From assembly GCA_963841945.1 (NCBI GenBank), contig CAWJFC010000001.1, forward strand, positions 1 through 64,000: DNA of 64,000 bases, read 5' to 3'. Each line of letters starts with the position of its first letter. Within the stretch, counting starts at the first letter, position 1. The notes beneath the pieces are model-generated. The model had not been told where the DNA came from. It saw nothing but the letters and a program-made list of their open reading frames with translations, and did not search any database. The position numbers and the translations under genes are program-made. Source of the DNA: Acidiflorens sp963841945 (lineage in GTDB: Bacteria; Acidobacteriota; Terriglobia; Terriglobales; Acidobacteriaceae). This document shows, piece after piece, positions 62,804 to 64,000 of this stretch.

Positions 62804-64000
62804 ATGGGCACGCTCCTCTATGCTAAAGGAATTTTCATCAATCGCTGCTATGACGAGCTGAATGTCTCTCAGCCCGACCTGATTCGTGGCATTCACCACG
62901 AATACCTGCAAGCCGGCGCGGAGATCATTGAAACGAACACCTTTGGCGGAAATAGCTTCCGCCTCGGCCGCCATAGCCTGGCGGATCGCGTCCACATGAT
63001 CAATTATGCGGGCGCACGGCTGGCTCGCGAGGCCGCCAAAAGCTTTGACGTCTGGGTCGCGGGCTCAATCGGCCCGCTCGGCATTCGCATCGAGCCGCTC
63101 GGCAAAACTTCGTTTGAAGAAGCGCGCGCTTCGTTTCGCCAGCAGGTTGCCGCTCTGGTCGAGGGCGGGGTCGACCTCCTCATGCTGGAAACCTTCGGCT
63201 ACCTCGAGGAAATTCATCAGGCCATAATGGCTTGCCGCGATGTGGACCCGAAAATTCCCATCGTCGCGCACGTCACCATCGATGAAGATGGCAACTGCCT
63301 CGACGGCTCCGATCCGGAGACCTTCGGCGCGCGCCTGACCGAATGGAACGTGGATGTCGCCGGCATAAACTGCAGCGTCGGTCCCGTGGCCATGCTCGAC
63401 GCCATCGAGCGACTGCGCGCAGTCACTTCCCTGCCGCTCGCCGCCCAGCCCAACGCCGGCATGCCTCGTTCCGTTGAGGGCCGCAACATCTATCTGTGCT
63501 CGCCCGAATACATGGCCAGCTACACACGCAAGTTTGTCGCCGCCGGCGTACAACTCGTCGGCGGATGTTGCGGCACTACGCCCGACCATATCCGCGCCAT
63601 GAAGTCTTCCCTGCGCGTCCAGGGAGCACGCGGGAACAAAGCAGTCTCGGAGGCGGCTCACTCCGCGGCAGCGCCTTCCTTGCCGGCCAGTGTTCCCCTC
63701 GCCCAACGGTCACGACTCGGCGCCAAAATCGCCGGCGGCGAGTTCGTCACCATGGTCGAAATCGTCCCGCCCAAAGGCATCGACATCAAGAAAGAGATCG
63801 AGGGCGCGAAGTTCGTAAAGTCCGTGGGCGTCGATGCGGTCAACATCCCAGACAGCCCACGCGCTTCAGCTCGCATGAGCAATCAGGCGCTTTCCCTGCT
63901 CATGCAGCAATCGGTTGGCATCGAGGCAGTCCTGCACTACACCTGCCGCGACCGAAATGTACTCGGCATTCAATCGGACCTGCTCGGCGCGGCGGCCACC
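62804..64000 (+). CDS. Homocysteine S-methyltransferase / methylene-THF reductase fusion, cut by window end
   Basis: In-frame from ATG 62804 to the last base; no stop is reached. N-terminal methyltransferase: MGTLLYAKGIFINRCYDELN, AEIIETNTFGGNS, VAGSIGPLG, AGINCSVGP and VGGCCGTTPDHIRAM with the zinc cysteines. After an Ala/Ser linker the second domain opens LGAKIAGGEFVTMVEIVPPKG, VNIPDSPRASARMSN and AVLHYTCRDRNVLG, typical of MetF-type 5,10-methylene-THF reductase (YitJ-like fusion). Together they would make 5-methyl-THF and methylate homocysteine to methionine. The conserved D-G-A before MGT is present but upstream of this ATG and lacks its own start: the frame there ends at a TAA, while MPRDFKERLQRS is in another frame from ATG 62745. 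A one-base deletion near 62775 would explain it. Confidence 0.85.
   Translation, partial: MGTLLYAKGIFINRCYDELNVSQPDLIRGIHHEYLQAGAEIIETNTFGGNSFRLGRHSLADRVHMINYAGARLAREAAKSFDVWVAGSIGPLGIRIEPLGKTSFEEARASFRQQVAALVEGGVDLLMLETFGYLEEIHQAIMACRDVDPKIPIVAHVTIDEDGNCLDGSDPETFGARLTEWNVDVAGINCSVGPVAMLDAIERLRAVTSLPLAAQPNAGMPRSVEGRNIYLCSPEYMASYTRKFVAAGVQLVGGCCGTTPDHIRAMKSSLRVQGARGNKAVSEAAHSAAAPSLPASVPLAQRSRLGAKIAGGEFVTMVEIVPPKGIDIKKEIEGAKFVKSVGVDAVNIPDSPRASARMSNQALSLLMQQSVGIEAVLHYTCRDRNVLGIQSDLLGAAAT

Overview
The window comes from a GC-rich bacterium that is most probably an acidobacterium of the Terriglobia/Koribacter type. This is inferred from the mix of genes: an Oar-like TonB receptor with an N-terminal carboxypeptidase-regulatory domain, many secreted proteins with Ig-like or NHL/BNR repeats, TadE pilus proteins, a small Cys/His-rich protein that I recall as recurrent in such genomes, and several families of short intergenic repeats. 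No phage, IS element or CRISPR array was seen, so this is chromosomal sequence with ordinary housekeeping genes and local oddities.

Layout. 1-2000: the end of zwf, a decayed CBS-domain gene, and on the minus strand an initiator tRNA gene (tRNA-fMet, CAU) split in its anticodon loop by a compact 260-nt group I intron. 2010-4964: dnaX-ybaB-recR (replication/repair cluster). 5529-10322: a secreted protein, a PD-(D/E)XK-like protein, an AhpD-like protein and a CHAD-HD fusion. 10762-17986: lon, a small secreted protein, rimI-like acetyltransferase coupled to pheA, an anchored unknown and an OmpR-type two-component pair. 18075-27919: a secreted esterase with Ig-like domains, a fatty acid desaturase, a cytochrome c, a 3-hydroxyisobutyrate dehydrogenase-like protein, an MBL-fold hydrolase, a secreted papain-like protease and a C-terminal processing protease. 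28268-30557: prepilin peptidase, two TadE-like pseudopilins and a small Lys/Ala-rich exported protein. 30654-35989: histidine kinase, NtrC-type regulator, a GcvH-like anchored protein, a four-cluster ferredoxin and an NrfD-type membrane subunit, all on the minus strand. 36221-43099: TonB receptor, small Cys-containing membrane protein, amidase, unknown, alpha/beta hydrolase, zinc-ribbon/PspC protein. 43337-50487: a frameshifted Ig-like gene, purQ, a membrane protein/XRE regulator pair with a clear operator, the Cys/His-rich protein behind a repeat-rich leader, fabH, a membrane protein and an NHL protein. 50570-64000: a large BNR-propeller protein, a LolA-like protein, a CoA-transferase, a Fur-family regulator with a zinc-ribbon membrane protein, a penicillin acylase, a CPBP protease, a lipoprotein propeller, and the start of a fused homocysteine methyltransferase/methylene-THF reductase.

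The strongest unusual finding is the tRNA-fMet group I intron: the tRNA halves, intron core helices P2-P9, a consensus promoter and a downstream hairpin can all be read directly. Second-tier points are the regulated ferredoxin/NrfD/GcvH-like cluster that lacks a catalytic subunit, the palindromic TCAATACTTTA elements and 7-bp tandem repeats around the Cys/His-rich gene, and the XRE/membrane-protein module with 21-bp-phased operator repeats. Three genes (CBS, Ig-like and the methyltransferase 5' end) carry apparent single-base frameshifts, which may be real or may be sequence errors.
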